DNA from: Nocardia neocaledoniensis | Lineage (GTDB): Bacteria > Actinomycetota > Actinomycetes > Mycobacteriales > Mycobacteriaceae | Reading direction: 5' to 3' | Assembly (NCBI RefSeq): GCF_003182135.1 | Contig: NZ_QGTL01000015.1 | Location: 62,001 to 126,000 of the forward strand | Length of the DNA stretch: 64,000 bases | Part shown: piece by piece, positions 1 through 9,107 of the stretch | Position numbering within the stretch: the first letter of the stretch is position 1 | Layout of the letters: the number at the start of each line of letters is the position of its first letter | The notes under the pieces: model-generated | The model's database searches: none | What the model saw: only the letters and a program-made list of their open reading frames with translations | Told to the model about the DNA's origin: nothing | Translations under genes and position numbers: made by a program

Positions 1-916
1 CGACCACGGGACCGTTCAGGTGCGCGCCGATGACCAGCACGTAACCGGTCGCCAGCGCGCCGATCACCGCCATGTTCAGCAACACCGCGGCCGCGCCGTC
101 GCTGTCGAGGAAGTCCGACGGCGCCCGGCCGTCGCGGCGCAGCAGCGCGCCGTAGTGCCGCCACGGCGCGCGGTCCCGCGCGAACGCCGCGGCGAGCAGG
201 CCCAGCAGGATGAGGCCGAGCAGGATCAGCAACGGGGTGTCGTTGCCGGAGGTCCACACCATCTCCGGCTGCGGCGCCAGCCCGAACGCCCGGTAGACCG
301 AGACCACGACCGCGCCGACGACACCGGCGACGAAACCCATGTTGTACAGCGTGAATCCGGCATGCGCGTCGAAGAGCCTGCGCGCGACCGGCGGCACGAC
401 GAAGCCGATCAGCACGGACGTGCCCACCGCGAGGGGGAGACCGGCCCAGGCGGGCAGCGCCGTACCGAAGGCCAGCACCGAGAAGATCGGCGACAGCGCC
501 GTGGCGAAGAAGGCCGTGGAGACGTGGTCGGCCAGTCGGTCGCCGCGCACCCACGCGTACAGGGCCACCCCGGCCACGATCGGCCAGATGTTCAGCAGGG
601 TCTTGCCGTACAGCGCGGTCCCGAGCACCAGCAGCAGGCACGCCACCGCCGCGCCGTCCACCGGGGCGCCGGTGATCCGGTAGACCGCGCAGGCCACCAA
701 CGTCACCACGCCCGCGTGCACGAAGGCGCCGCCGAGGCCGCCGACGCCCACGAAATCGGTGATCATCAGATCGCGCGCGAAGACGATGTCGCCGATGCCG
801 CGCAGCACCGCGCCCGGTGGATCGGCGAGGAATCCGAAGACCACGAACGTCAGCGACATGCCGACGATGACGACGAACAAGGTGTGCTGGTCGCGCTGAC
901 GGGCGAGGGTGTCCAC
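1..916 (-). CDS. DUF1576 family integral membrane protein (C-terminus cut by window edge)
   Basis: The minus strand is open from the window edge to about 991 and encodes a strongly hydrophobic protein with roughly seven to nine membrane segments. It is rich in Gly/Ala/Val and carries short loops such as YNMGFVAGVVG. This matches my recollection of the DUF1576 family of bacterial membrane proteins, whose function is unknown. I chose the GTG at 916 because AGGAGG (complement of 925-930) sits 8 bases upstream. A GTG at 991 would add a basic, proline-rich leader. The stop codon lies outside the window, so the C-terminus is missing. The gene is divergent from the siderophore-interacting protein gene, and the 232-base gap holds the IdeR-like box. 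Coding is near certain; the family name is less so. Confidence 0.75.
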   Translation of the reverse strand, partial: MDTLARQRDQHTLFVVIVGMSLTFVVFGFLADPPGAVLRGIGDIVFARDLMITDFVGVGGLGGAFVHAGVVTLVACAVYRITGAPVDGAAVACLLLVLGTALYGKTLLNIWPIVAGVALYAWVRGDRLADHVSTAFFATALSPIFSVLAFGTALPAWAGLPLAVGTSVLIGFVVPPVARRLFDAHAGFTLYNMGFVAGVVGAVVVSVYRAFGLAPQPEMVWTSGNDTPLLILLGLILLGLLAAAFARDRAPWRHYGALLRRDGRAPSDFLDSDGAAAVLLNMAVIGALATGYVLVIGAHLNGPVV

Positions 917-1130
917 CGTCGCCACCTCCTCATCCGGCCTCGGCCTCGGCTGTTTCCGCAGGTCGTCGGCGGCTCCCTCGTCGCGAATCACGGGTGACCC
1001 GTGCGCGGTTCGAACCGCACCGATCGGTCCAGTGTGCGCCGTGGCGACGCCCGGAACGCCCAGCGGCACGCCGGAACGCGTGAGCCGGCGGTGGCTCCGT
1101 CGCCTTCTCGTCATGGCCGCGGGGCAACAT

Positions 1131-1149
1131 CTAGGTTAGGCTTACCTAA
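1131..1149 (+). promoter_or_regulatory. IdeR/DtxR-like iron box overlapping the start codon
   Basis: CTAGGTTAGGCTTACCTAA matches the 19-bp actinobacterial IdeR consensus (TTAGGTTAGGCTAACCTAA) at 17 of 19 positions and keeps the two-fold symmetry. Its last base is the A of the ATG of the downstream gene. IdeR with bound iron would block transcription here, so the gene should be expressed in iron starvation. The overlap leaves no room for a ribosome binding site. Confidence 0.85.
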
Positions 1150-2024
1150 TGACTTCCGCTGCTGTGCAACGCCCGACCATGGCCTACGCGACGATGCGGG
1201 TGCGCCGGGTGGTGCGGCTGACGCCGCGCATGGTCCGGGTCACGTTCGACTGTGCCGATGCCGCCGCGCTCGCCGATACCGGTCCGGATCAGTACACGAA
1301 GGTGTTCTTCCCGCTGCCCGGCCAGACGCGCCCCGTGGTGCCGCCGCCGATCGAGGTCGAGGGCGGCGTGATGAGCTGGTATCAGCGCTATCTGGCCATG
1401 CCCGACGAGGTCCGGCCGCCGATGCGCACCTATACCGTCCGGGCCCAGCGGCCGGAGCTCGGTGAGCTCGACATCGATTTCGCGCTGCATCCCGATCACG
1501 CCGGTCCGGCCTCGGACTGGGCGTCGGCGGCGGCGCCGGGCGACGAGATCGGGGTGCTCTGCCCGCCGCACGCGCTCTACTGCCCGCCGCCCGACCCGGA
1601 CTGGCAGCTGCTCGTCGGCGACGAGACGGCGATCCCCGCGATCGGGGCCATCGTGGAACGACTGGCGACCGGAGCCGTGCTGCGCGCGTACATCGAGGTG
1701 GCCGGCCCCGACGACGAACAGCGGTTCGAGACCCGCGGTGACGTGCGCATCGACTGGGTGCACCGCGGTGCGCGCCCGCACGGCGCGGCCGTGGTCGACG
1801 CGGTCTGTGCCGCAACGCTTCCCGGCGGCGCGCCGTACGCCTGGATCTCCGGTGAGGCGAATCTGGTGAAGCTCGTGCGGCGTGAACTCGTCCGGGAGCG
1901 TGGCGTGGACAAGCGGGCGATCACCTTCACCGGCTACTGGCGCCAGGGGCGCACCGAGGAGGACAACGGCCGCGAGAAGGTGCGCCGCGCCGCCGCGGGA
2001 GAACCGCTGGTCGACGAGGACTGA
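1149..2024 (+). CDS. Siderophore-interacting protein (ViuB-like FAD/NAD(P)H ferric-siderophore reductase)
   Basis: This 291-aa cytosolic flavoprotein is predicted to reduce ferric siderophore complexes and release iron. Residues 93-98 read RTYTVR, the FAD-binding RxYTVR signature of the siderophore-interacting family. Residues 154-167 (LLVGDETAIPAIGA) form the SIP-domain nucleotide-binding strand and turn. Near the C-terminus AWISGE and GYWRQG are typical of the family. Length is normal. The ATG at 1149 has no Shine-Dalgarno sequence, and an IdeR-like box ends on its first base, which suggests a leaderless, iron-repressed transcript. Function by family is secure; the siderophore is unknown and no siderophore synthase lies in the window. 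Confidence 0.92.
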   Translation: MTSAAVQRPTMAYATMRVRRVVRLTPRMVRVTFDCADAAALADTGPDQYTKVFFPLPGQTRPVVPPPIEVEGGVMSWYQRYLAMPDEVRPPMRTYTVRAQRPELGELDIDFALHPDHAGPASDWASAAAPGDEIGVLCPPHALYCPPPDPDWQLLVGDETAIPAIGAIVERLATGAVLRAYIEVAGPDDEQRFETRGDVRIDWVHRGARPHGAAVVDAVCAATLPGGAPYAWISGEANLVKLVRRELVRERGVDKRAITFTGYWRQGRTEEDNGREKVRRAAAGEPLVDED

Positions 2025-2044
2025 GGCCCTCTTCGTCCGCGGTG

Positions 2045-2082
2045 ATGCCACTAACAGTTAACGCACTAACTGTTAGTGGCAT
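2045..2082. promoter_or_regulatory. Perfect 16-bp inverted repeat, probable MarR operator
   Basis: ATGCCACTAACAGTTA (2045-2060) and TAACTGTTAGTGGCAT (2067-2082) are exact reverse complements separated by 6 bases. The repeat lies 33 bases before the marR start and overlaps the likely promoter (CATAAT at 2080-2085). The size and place fit a site for autorepression by the MarR protein. Confidence 0.8.
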
Positions 2083-2114
2083 AATGCTGTGGAGACGAAG
2101 AAAGGTGCGGACTC

Positions 2115-2576
2115 GTGGAACAGCGACTCGACGATCCCCTGCGGCTGGATCGGCAGGTGTGCTTCGCGCTGGCGGTGGCCAACCGCTCGGTGCTCGCGGT
2201 CTACCGGCCGCTGCTCGAACCGCTGGGGCTCACCCATCCGCAGTACCTGGTGATGCTCGCCCTGTGGGGCGAGGCGCCGATGTCGGTGAAGGCGGTCGCC
2301 GAGGCGATCCAGCTCGACTCGGCGACCCTCTCGCCGCTGCTCAAGCGCCTCGAATCGGCCGGCCTCATCACCCGCCGCCGCGACCCGAACGACGAGCGCA
2401 CCCTGCTCATCGACCTCACCGACGCGGGCCGGGCGCTGCGCGAGCAGGCCGAACAGATCCCGCCCGCCGTCGTCGCCCGGCTCGGTGTGAGCCTGGCGGA
2501 TCTGGAAGAACTACGTGATGTCCTCGGCCGGGTGAACGCGGCCGCGCGGCAGGCCACGGAAAGGGAACACCTGTGA
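2115..2576 (+). CDS. MarR family transcriptional regulator
   Basis: A 153-aa winged-helix regulator. The segment from about residue 55 to 100 holds the DNA-recognition helix and wing: MSVKAVAEAIQLDSATLSPLLKRLESAGLI, then the wing sequence RRRDPNDER. This is typical of the OhrR/MarR group. It starts at a GTG preceded by GAAAGG. The stop overlaps the GTG of the next gene (GTGA), so the two are translationally coupled. The perfect inverted repeat just upstream suggests autorepression. The N-terminal RQVCFALAVANRS resembles OhrR, in which a Cys near this position senses organic peroxides; the Cys here (about residue 16) is compatible with that. This is inference, since no ohr gene is adjacent. 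Confidence 0.88.
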   Translation: MEQRLDDPLRLDRQVCFALAVANRSVLAVYRPLLEPLGLTHPQYLVMLALWGEAPMSVKAVAEAIQLDSATLSPLLKRLESAGLITRRRDPNDERTLLIDLTDAGRALREQAEQIPPAVVARLGVSLADLEELRDVLGRVNAAARQATEREHL

Positions 2577-2950
2577 ACGCCACGACCCCGAACCTCTGGC
2601 AGCGCGTGCGCTACGTCACCGGTGGCACGCTGCCCCCGTCGATGACCGACTGGGTGCTGGCCGACCTGACCGGCCCCGGCGCCACCCGCCGCTACCTGCT
2701 GCGGTTCCTCGTGCCCGTCGTGCCGGTGTTGTGCCTGTTCCTGCTGGTGCCGGGCCCGCTGTGGATCGGGCTGTCGATGATGGCGCTGCTGTACCTGCCG
2801 CTGGTCTACTTCACCGTCGCGCTCACCTACGTCTACCGGCGGCACCGGCTGGTCAGCCACGGCCTCGACCCCGAACTGGCCGACGCGGCCGAACAGCGCC
2901 GCGCCGAGGCCGAGCGCATCGCCTACGAGGCCCGCCACCACCGCGACTGA
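2573..2950 (+). CDS. DUF5313 family small membrane protein
   Basis: A 125-aa protein with an N-terminal segment NLWQRVRYVTGGTLPPSM, two adjacent membrane helices (about residues 42-80) and a charged C-terminal tail with many Arg and Glu. This pattern matches the actinobacterial DUF5313 family, whose function is unknown. The start codon overlaps the MarR stop by four bases (GTGA), so it is co-transcribed and coupled with the regulator and is the likely main target of the upstream operator. Confidence 0.82.
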   Translation: MNATTPNLWQRVRYVTGGTLPPSMTDWVLADLTGPGATRRYLLRFLVPVVPVLCLFLLVPGPLWIGLSMMALLYLPLVYFTVALTYVYRRHRLVSHGLDPELADAAEQRRAEAERIAYEARHHRD

Positions 2951-3009
2951 ACGGGGTCTGTCGGCACGACCCGAACGGGGGTAGCGTCCGAGCTGTGGAG
3001 GAGGTGGCT

Positions 3010-4116
3010 GTGGGTGACCTCGTGCGGGTCCCGACCGTGGGTGTCGAAGAGGAGTTCCTGCTCACCGACCCGGAGACCGGCGCGCCCACGCCGCAGAACA
3101 CCCAGGTCGCCGCGGCGGCCCGTGACCTCGGCATCGACCTGCAGCTGGAACTGACGCGCTGCCAGGTCGAGACCAGCACCGGCGTGCACACCCGGATCGC
3201 GGACCTGCTGACCGAACTGCGCACGACCCGGCGCCGGGTCGCCGACTGCGCCGCCGAGCACGACGCCCGGCTGCTGGCGGTGGCGGTCCCACCGACCGTA
3301 CCCGACGGCTACCCGGTGACCGACACGCCCCGCTACCAGCGGATCGCGCACACCTTCGGGATGCTCGCGCACGAGCAGGGCCTGTGCGGCTGCCATGTCC
3401 ACGTGGCGGTGCCCGATCGCGAGACCGCGGTGCAGGTCAGCAATCACGTGCGGCCCTGGCTGCCGGTGCTGCTGGCGCTGACCGCGAATTCGGCGATCTA
3501 CCGTGGCTCGGAGACCGGCTACGCGAGCTGGCGCAGCATTCTGTGGCGGCGCTGGCCGAGCGCGGGCCCGCCACCGTACTTCGGCTCCCTCGCCGAGTAC
3601 GAGTCCACGGTGGCGATGATGCACGCCAGCGGCAGCATCCTCGACAAGAAGATGGTCTATTGGGACATCCGCCCCTCGGAATCGTTTCCGACCGTGGAGA
3701 TCCGGGTGAGCGACATCCCGGCCACCGCGGCGGAATCGGCTCTGCTGGCCGCGCTGATCCGGGGCACGGTCGCGATGGCGCTGCACGCGATCGAGCCGGG
3801 CGAGCCCGCGCCGACGGTCTCGGGGGAGGTGTTGCGCGCCGCGTACTGGAACGCCGCGCACAGCGGGCTCGACGGCCACCTGCTGCACCCGGTGCGCGGC
3901 AGCGTCGTCCCGCACTGCGAACTGCTGCGCGAACTGCTCGACCGGATCGACCCCGCGTTGCGCGCCTGCGGCGACCGGGAATTCGTCGCCGACGAGCTCG
4001 CCGCCCTGCGCGAACGCGGCAACGGCGCTCGGCGCCAGCTGCGGGCCATGCGCACGCGCCGCGAGGTCACCGACGTGGTCGGCGAACTCGCGCGCGCGAC
4101 GCTCGAAGGGTGTTGA
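3010..4116 (+). CDS. GCS2-type carboxylate-amine ligase (YbdK family)
   Basis: A 368-aa ATP-dependent ligase of the glutamate-cysteine ligase type 2 family, which joins an amine such as cysteine to a carboxylate such as glutamate. Family marks are VGVEEEFLLTD near the N-terminus, CGCHVHVAV, the block from GSETGYASWR to WPSAGPPPYFG, and IEIRVSD-like VEIRVSDIPATA. The GTG at 3010 is chosen because GGAGGAGG (2997-3004) is correctly spaced; upstream GTGs at 2995 and 3004 overlap that site. Actinobacteria use mycothiol and ergothioneine rather than glutathione, so the real product may be gamma-glutamylcysteine for ergothioneine or another conjugate. No other ergothioneine gene is adjacent. Its stop abuts the stop of the convergent UPF0182 gene. 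Confidence 0.85.
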   Translation: MGDLVRVPTVGVEEEFLLTDPETGAPTPQNTQVAAAARDLGIDLQLELTRCQVETSTGVHTRIADLLTELRTTRRRVADCAAEHDARLLAVAVPPTVPDGYPVTDTPRYQRIAHTFGMLAHEQGLCGCHVHVAVPDRETAVQVSNHVRPWLPVLLALTANSAIYRGSETGYASWRSILWRRWPSAGPPPYFGSLAEYESTVAMMHASGSILDKKMVYWDIRPSESFPTVEIRVSDIPATAAESALLAALIRGTVAMALHAIEPGEPAPTVSGEVLRAAYWNAAHSGLDGHLLHPVRGSVVPHCELLRELLDRIDPALRACGDREFVADELAALRERGNGARRQLRAMRTRREVTDVVGELARATLEGC

Positions 4117-6996
4117 TCAGCGCGGCGGGCGCAGCACGTCGAGCTGCTGTCGGAGCCGCTCCAGCGCCGCCCGCGCGGCCTCGAGCTCAGCCTGCAGGCG
4201 CGCGATCGCGGCGTCGTCGACGAGCGGGGGAACCGCGGTCCCCGGCTGCTCACCCGGAGCGGGCAGCGGACGGCCCGGCGGGGGCGGCGCGCCGGGACCA
4301 CCGCCGGGCGCGGTCGCCATGTCGCCGGTCTCGGGGCCGAAGACCTGGTCGAGCGCTTCGGTCAGGGTGGGGGCGTAGCCGACCCTGACCCCGCCGGTCC
4401 CCGGCTCCCGGTAGCTGACCAGTACGCGCGCGAGCTGCGGGAACGTCGACCCGTTGGGCGTGGTCGAAATCCGTTCGGTGAACAGCGGTTCGACATAGAG
4501 CACCCCGCCGTCGGCGATCGGCAATGTGATCAGGTTGCCGTACTGGATCTGGTTCGACCGCTCGAGCAGGGTGCGCTCGGAGGCGACCCGGGTGTCGGAG
4601 ATCATCGAGTTCTGGATCTGCTGCGGTCCCTGGGTGAGGGTGTCGGTGGGCAGCTGCAGAACATGGAACCTGCCGTAGCCGTCGGGGTCCGAGCGCACGG
4701 AGATGTAGGCGGAGAGGAACTCCCGGCGGAACCCGACCATGGCGCTGGTGAGCCGGAAGGAGGGCTCGGCGTTCTCGGCGTCGCCGAGCAACACGTAGTA
4801 CGGCGGCTGCTGCGGGTTCGCCTCCACCGTCGGGTCGCTGGGCACCGACCAGAAGGCGTTGTTGGTGAAGAACTCTCGCGGATCGTCGACGTGATAGCGG
4901 GCGAGCAGGTCGCGCTGGACGACGAACAGGTCCTCCGGGTACCGGAAGTGCGCGCGCAGATCGGGGCTGATCGCCGACTCGGGTTCGACCGTGCCGGGGA
5001 ACACCCGCATCCACGCCGCCAGCACCGGGTCCTGCCCGTCGACCTGGTACAGCGTGACCGTCCCGTCGTAGGCGTCGACGGTGGCCTTGACCGAATTGCG
5101 CGCGTAGGAGATCTCCTCGCCCTCGACGCCGGGTGCGCCCAGCGCACTGCGTGCGGCGTAGGGGTACCCGTCGATCGTCGTGTAGGCGTCCACGATCCAG
5201 ACGATGCGGCCGTCGACCACCGCCGGATACGGATTGCGGTCGACGGTGAGCCACGGCGCGACCAGTTCCACCCGTTCGCGCGGGTCGCGGTGGAAGATGA
5301 TCTTCGACTCGGGCCCGATCGCGCTGGCGAAGAGGATGTTGCGCTCGGTGTAGGCGGTGGCGAAGGCGAAACGGTTGAGCCAGTTGCCGATCGGGACGCC
5401 GCCGGCGCCGGAGTAGGTGTACTTGGTGGCGTCGGTGTCGTATTCGCGTGGCTCGGTGCCGCCGCCGACGATCGCGTAGTCGGGATCGGTCCTGGCGATC
5501 ACCTCGCCGAAATAGATGCGTGGTTGGTCGACCGGGATCACCTGGTGCCCGGCGTGCTGGGAGGCGATGTCGCTGACGGCGTAGATGGGATAGCCGCTGT
5601 TGCCTGCCGAACTGTCGGCGGTGGCGTCGCGCACCGCGGCGTTGACACGGTTGGCCGGGGCGGCGACGAAGCCGTCGCCGTGGGTGTAGACGGTGTGGCG
5701 GTTCACCCAGTGGGATTGGTTGCCGCTCAACGCCGCCGGGGTCAGCTCCCTGGCGGCGACCACGTAGTCGCGCAGGCGGCCGTCGACCCGGTAGCGGTCC
5801 AGGTCGAGGTGATCGGGGAAGCTGTAGAAGTTCTTGAGTTGCTGCTGCTGGGTGAAGGTGCGTGAGAGCACGGCCGGATCGAGCAGGCGGATGTCGGCGA
5901 TCGTGGTCGCGTCGGCGGGAACTTGCGGCGGTTGTTTCGACCCGACGCCCGGATACGGCTCGTACTCCACCCGATCGGCGCCGAGCCCGTAGGCCTGCCG
6001 GGTGGCCGCGATATTGCGTTCGATGTAGCGGCTCTCCCGGTCGGCGGCGTTGGGGCGCACCGAGAACTGTTCGACCGCCAGGGGCCAGACCCCGCCCACC
6101 ACGATCGAGGACAGCAGCAACAGCGCGCCCGCCATCGCCGGAATCCGCAGGTCGCGCAGTACGACGGCGGACAAGACCGCGGCGGCGCAGACCAACGCGA
6201 TCGCGAACAGCACCAGGCGGGCGGGCAGCACGGCGTTGATGTCGGTGTACCCGGCGCCGGCGAACGTCGGCTCGCGGCGCCTGCTCGACAGCAACTGGTA
6301 CCGGTCGAGCCAGTACGCCGCCACCTTGAGTACCAGGAACAGCCCGAGCAGGATCGCCAGCTGGACCCGGGCCGCCACGCTGAGACCGAGCGAGCCGCCC
6401 CCGACCCGCACGCCGCCGAACAGATAGTGGGTGGCCAGGCAGACCAGGAAGGCCAGTACGACGAGGGCGAAGCCCCAGCTCAGCAGCCACCGGTAGAACG
6501 GCAGGTCGAAGACGTAGAACCCGATGTCGTGACCGAACTGCGGGTCGGTCCGGCCGAACGACCCGCCGCGCAGGAACAGCTGCACCGTCTCCCAGCGCGA
6601 CTGGCCGACGAGCCCGCACAGCAGCCCGATCCCGGCGGCGACCCCGGCCCCGAGCCGCAGCGGCCACCGCAGCACCACCGCCCTGACCTCGGCGACGGGA
6701 TCCTCGGCACGCGCGACGGGCAGGAAGATCGGCCGCGCGCGGTAGGCCAGCCACATCGCGAGGAACACGACACCGCCCGCGACCACCGCGACCGCGCCGA
6801 ACAGCACCACCTCGGTGAGCAGCACGGTCGACCAGACGCGCCGATAGCCGACCTCACCGAACCACAACCAGTCGATATAGGCGTGGTTCACGCGGGGCAG
6901 TACCAGCAGGGCGACGAAGAAGACCACGCCAGCGGTGACCCACAGGCGCAGTCGCCGAGGCAGCTGTCCCGATGTGGAGGCGTCCGGTGCGCTCAT
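4117..6996 (-). CDS. UPF0182 family large membrane protein
   Basis: A 959-aa protein with about seven membrane helices in the first 310 residues, then a large domain presumably outside the membrane. Family features include HAYIDWLWFGEVGY after helix 1, FGHDIGFYVFDLPFY, and the later segment NWLNRFAFATAYTERNILFA. The C-terminus has a proline/glycine-rich linker (about residues 885-915) followed by a short coiled coil (ARLQAELEAARAALERLRQQ). The family is conserved in actinobacteria and cyanobacteria; function is unknown. It starts at an ATG at 6996 and stands alone. The stop codon directly abuts that of the convergent ligase gene (TGATCA at 4114-4119). Confidence 0.92.
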   Translation of the reverse strand: MSAPDASTSGQLPRRLRLWVTAGVVFFVALLVLPRVNHAYIDWLWFGEVGYRRVWSTVLLTEVVLFGAVAVVAGGVVFLAMWLAYRARPIFLPVARAEDPVAEVRAVVLRWPLRLGAGVAAGIGLLCGLVGQSRWETVQLFLRGGSFGRTDPQFGHDIGFYVFDLPFYRWLLSWGFALVVLAFLVCLATHYLFGGVRVGGGSLGLSVAARVQLAILLGLFLVLKVAAYWLDRYQLLSSRRREPTFAGAGYTDINAVLPARLVLFAIALVCAAAVLSAVVLRDLRIPAMAGALLLLSSIVVGGVWPLAVEQFSVRPNAADRESRYIERNIAATRQAYGLGADRVEYEPYPGVGSKQPPQVPADATTIADIRLLDPAVLSRTFTQQQQLKNFYSFPDHLDLDRYRVDGRLRDYVVAARELTPAALSGNQSHWVNRHTVYTHGDGFVAAPANRVNAAVRDATADSSAGNSGYPIYAVSDIASQHAGHQVIPVDQPRIYFGEVIARTDPDYAIVGGGTEPREYDTDATKYTYSGAGGVPIGNWLNRFAFATAYTERNILFASAIGPESKIIFHRDPRERVELVAPWLTVDRNPYPAVVDGRIVWIVDAYTTIDGYPYAARSALGAPGVEGEEISYARNSVKATVDAYDGTVTLYQVDGQDPVLAAWMRVFPGTVEPESAISPDLRAHFRYPEDLFVVQRDLLARYHVDDPREFFTNNAFWSVPSDPTVEANPQQPPYYVLLGDAENAEPSFRLTSAMVGFRREFLSAYISVRSDPDGYGRFHVLQLPTDTLTQGPQQIQNSMISDTRVASERTLLERSNQIQYGNLITLPIADGGVLYVEPLFTERISTTPNGSTFPQLARVLVSYREPGTGGVRVGYAPTLTEALDQVFGPETGDMATAPGGGPGAPPPPGRPLPAPGEQPGTAVPPLVDDAAIARLQAELEAARAALERLRQQLDVLRPPR

Positions 6997-7074
6997 CTGC
7001 CACTCCCGAGACCCCGCCGGTTCCCGGGCCGGCGAAGATCATCGCCCCCGATTCTACGCGGCGACGGTGCCCCG

Positions 7075-7887
7075 TCACGGGATACGGGCGACCGCTCCCA
7101 GCATCGAGACCGCTTCCTTGCGGGGGTGTGGGCGCCATTCGGTCGGGCGCCATTCGATCACCGAGACGATGCCGGGACAGACCAGCTCCAAGCCGTCGAA
7201 GAAGCGGGTGAACTCGGCGGTCGAGCGGAGCTGGAACGGGACACCGCTGCGTTCGTTCGCCTCGACGCTGGCCGCCTTGTCCTCGACGGAGAGATGGTCG
7301 TCGGTGGCGTGGGTCATGGTGAGGTAGCTGCCCGAGGGCAGGGCCGCGCAGAGTTCGCGCACCACGTCGTAGGGATGCATCGCGTCGGTGAGGAAATGCA
7401 GTACCGCGCAGAGCATCAGGGCCACCGGCCGGTCGAGGTCGAGGGTGCCGGTCAGCGCCGGGTGGGCGAGGATCGAGGCGGGCTCGCGCAGATCGGCGTC
7501 GATGTAGGCGGTGGCGCCTTCGGGTGTGCTCTGTAGCAGCTCGCGGGCGTGGTAGAGCACGATCGGGTCGTTGTCGACGTAGACGACCCGCGAGTCCGGG
7601 GCGACGTCCTGCGCGAGTTCGTGCACATTGCCCGCCGTGGGCAGTCCGGTGCCGATGTCGAGGAATTGGCGGATCCCGGCGGTCTCCACCAGATAGGGCA
7701 CCGCGCGGCGCAGGAAACTCCGGTTCTCCAGCACGGCGAAATGGATGGACGGGAACGCCTCGGCGACCGCGTCGGCGGACGCGCGGTCCGCTTCGAAATT
7801 GGCGCTGCCACCCAGCCAGTAGTCGTATCGGCGGGCCGGGTGCGGTTTGCTGACATCCACCCGGTCGGCAGCGGATTCGAAGTCCAC
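7075..7887 (-). CDS. SAM-dependent methyltransferase, DUF574/Methyltransf_19 family
   Basis: A 270-aa Rossmann-fold protein. PHPARRYDYWLGGSANFEADR near residue 15 is the hallmark of this actinobacterial family. The SAM site is FLDIGTGLPTAGNVH (about residues 80-94), and VVYVDNDPIVLYHAREL is the acidic loop after strand 2. Substrate is unknown. The start is a GTG at 7887 with AAAGGA eight bases upstream on the minus strand. Only 34 bases separate it from the divergent P450 gene, so their promoters must overlap. Confidence 0.9.
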   Translation of the reverse strand: MDFESAADRVDVSKPHPARRYDYWLGGSANFEADRASADAVAEAFPSIHFAVLENRSFLRRAVPYLVETAGIRQFLDIGTGLPTAGNVHELAQDVAPDSRVVYVDNDPIVLYHARELLQSTPEGATAYIDADLREPASILAHPALTGTLDLDRPVALMLCAVLHFLTDAMHPYDVVRELCAALPSGSYLTMTHATDDHLSVEDKAASVEANERSGVPFQLRSTAEFTRFFDGLELVCPGIVSVIEWRPTEWRPHPRKEAVSMLGAVARIP

Positions 7888-7921
7888 GGCGCATGTCCTT
7901 TCTCTCGGCTACGGTCGTGCC

Positions 7922-9100
7922 ATGCCCCTGCAGTTCAGCCCTTATGACTTCGCTGTCCACGCCGATCCGTACCCGTACTATGCCAGGTTGCGCAGCGAGG
8001 CCCCTGTCTACCGCAACACCACCGACGACTTCTGGGCGTTGTCGCGCCACGCCGACGTCCACGCCGCGCTGCGTGATTCCGACCGGTTCTCCAGTGCCAA
8101 CGGATTGCGGATGGAACCGGCCTTCTGGGGACCGCAGGCCGAGAAGTTCTTCTCCTTCGTGGCGATGGACCCGCCCAAGCACACCAGGATGCGCGGGCTC
8201 GTCGTCCGGGCGTTCACCCAGCGGCGGGTGCAGAGCCTGGAACCGCGGCTGCGCGAGATCGCCCGGCGCACACTGCAACCGCTGCTCGCGCGCGGCAGCT
8301 TCGACCTGATCGCCGACTTCGCCGGCCCGTTCCCGACCGACGTGATCTCCGAACTGGTCGGGGTGCCGGAGCAGGATCGCGAGCTGCTGCGCAAGCTGGG
8401 CATGGAGATCATGTACACCGACGCGGAGTCCACCGATCTGCGCCCGGAGGCGATGCAGGCGATCGGCGCGCTGGTGGGCTATTACACCGAGCTGACCATC
8501 GCGCGCAGCCGCGACCGCGCCGACGATCTGCTCTCCGGCCTGCTCGACGCCGCGGAGGGCGACGACCGGCTCACCCCCGAGGAGATCGTGGGCGTGCTGA
8601 TCCTACTGGTCGGCGCCGGGATCGAGACCGTCATGCTGACTCTCGGCAATGCCTGGCACGCCGCCGCGCTGCACCCCGACCAGCGGCGCGCCGCCTTCGA
8701 CGGCCGGATCGACGACTGGATCGCCGAGTCGATGCGCTACGACCCGGCGACCCAGGCGCAGCTACGCACGACCACGACGCCGGTGGAACTGCACGGGGTG
8801 GAGATCCCCGCCGACGCCAGGATCCTGCTGCTCACCGGATCGGCGCATCGGGACGAGACGGTCTTCGCGAACCCGGACGTGTTCGATCTCGACCGCGACA
8901 CCAGCGCCGCGCTGTCCTTCGGGGCCGGCCGCCACCACTGCCTCGGCATGAACCTGGCCCAGCTGGAACTGCGGGTGGCCATGCAGGAGATCGTCGCCGC
9001 GGTCGCCGACTACGAGATCGACACCGACAACCTGGTGCGGATCCACTCCTCCAACAACCGCGGCTTCGCCTCCCTGCCCACCACCGTGACGCTGCGCTGA
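7922..9100 (+). CDS. Cytochrome P450 (bacterial class)
   Basis: A 392-aa soluble cytochrome P450 monooxygenase. The oxygen-binding I-helix reads GAGIETVML, the ExxR motif is ESMRYDP, and the heme loop is FGAGRHHCLG with the axial Cys at residue 340. The ATG at 7922 starts the conserved PLQFSPYDFAVHADPYPYYARL; the reading frame stays open further upstream, but that stretch antisense-overlaps the methyltransferase gene. The divergent methyltransferase shares its upstream region, and no ferredoxin or reductase gene is adjacent. Substrate cannot be inferred. Confidence 0.93.
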   Translation: MPLQFSPYDFAVHADPYPYYARLRSEAPVYRNTTDDFWALSRHADVHAALRDSDRFSSANGLRMEPAFWGPQAEKFFSFVAMDPPKHTRMRGLVVRAFTQRRVQSLEPRLREIARRTLQPLLARGSFDLIADFAGPFPTDVISELVGVPEQDRELLRKLGMEIMYTDAESTDLRPEAMQAIGALVGYYTELTIARSRDRADDLLSGLLDAAEGDDRLTPEEIVGVLILLVGAGIETVMLTLGNAWHAAALHPDQRRAAFDGRIDDWIAESMRYDPATQAQLRTTTTPVELHGVEIPADARILLLTGSAHRDETVFANPDVFDLDRDTSAALSFGAGRHHCLGMNLAQLELRVAMQEIVAAVADYEIDTDNLVRIHSSNNRGFASLPTTVTLR

Positions 9101-9107
9101 GCGCGGA

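Noticed and set aside
20..997. Plus-strand frame over the first kilobase
   Set aside because: Antisense to the DUF1576 membrane protein; Arg/His/Asp-rich shadow composition and no motif.
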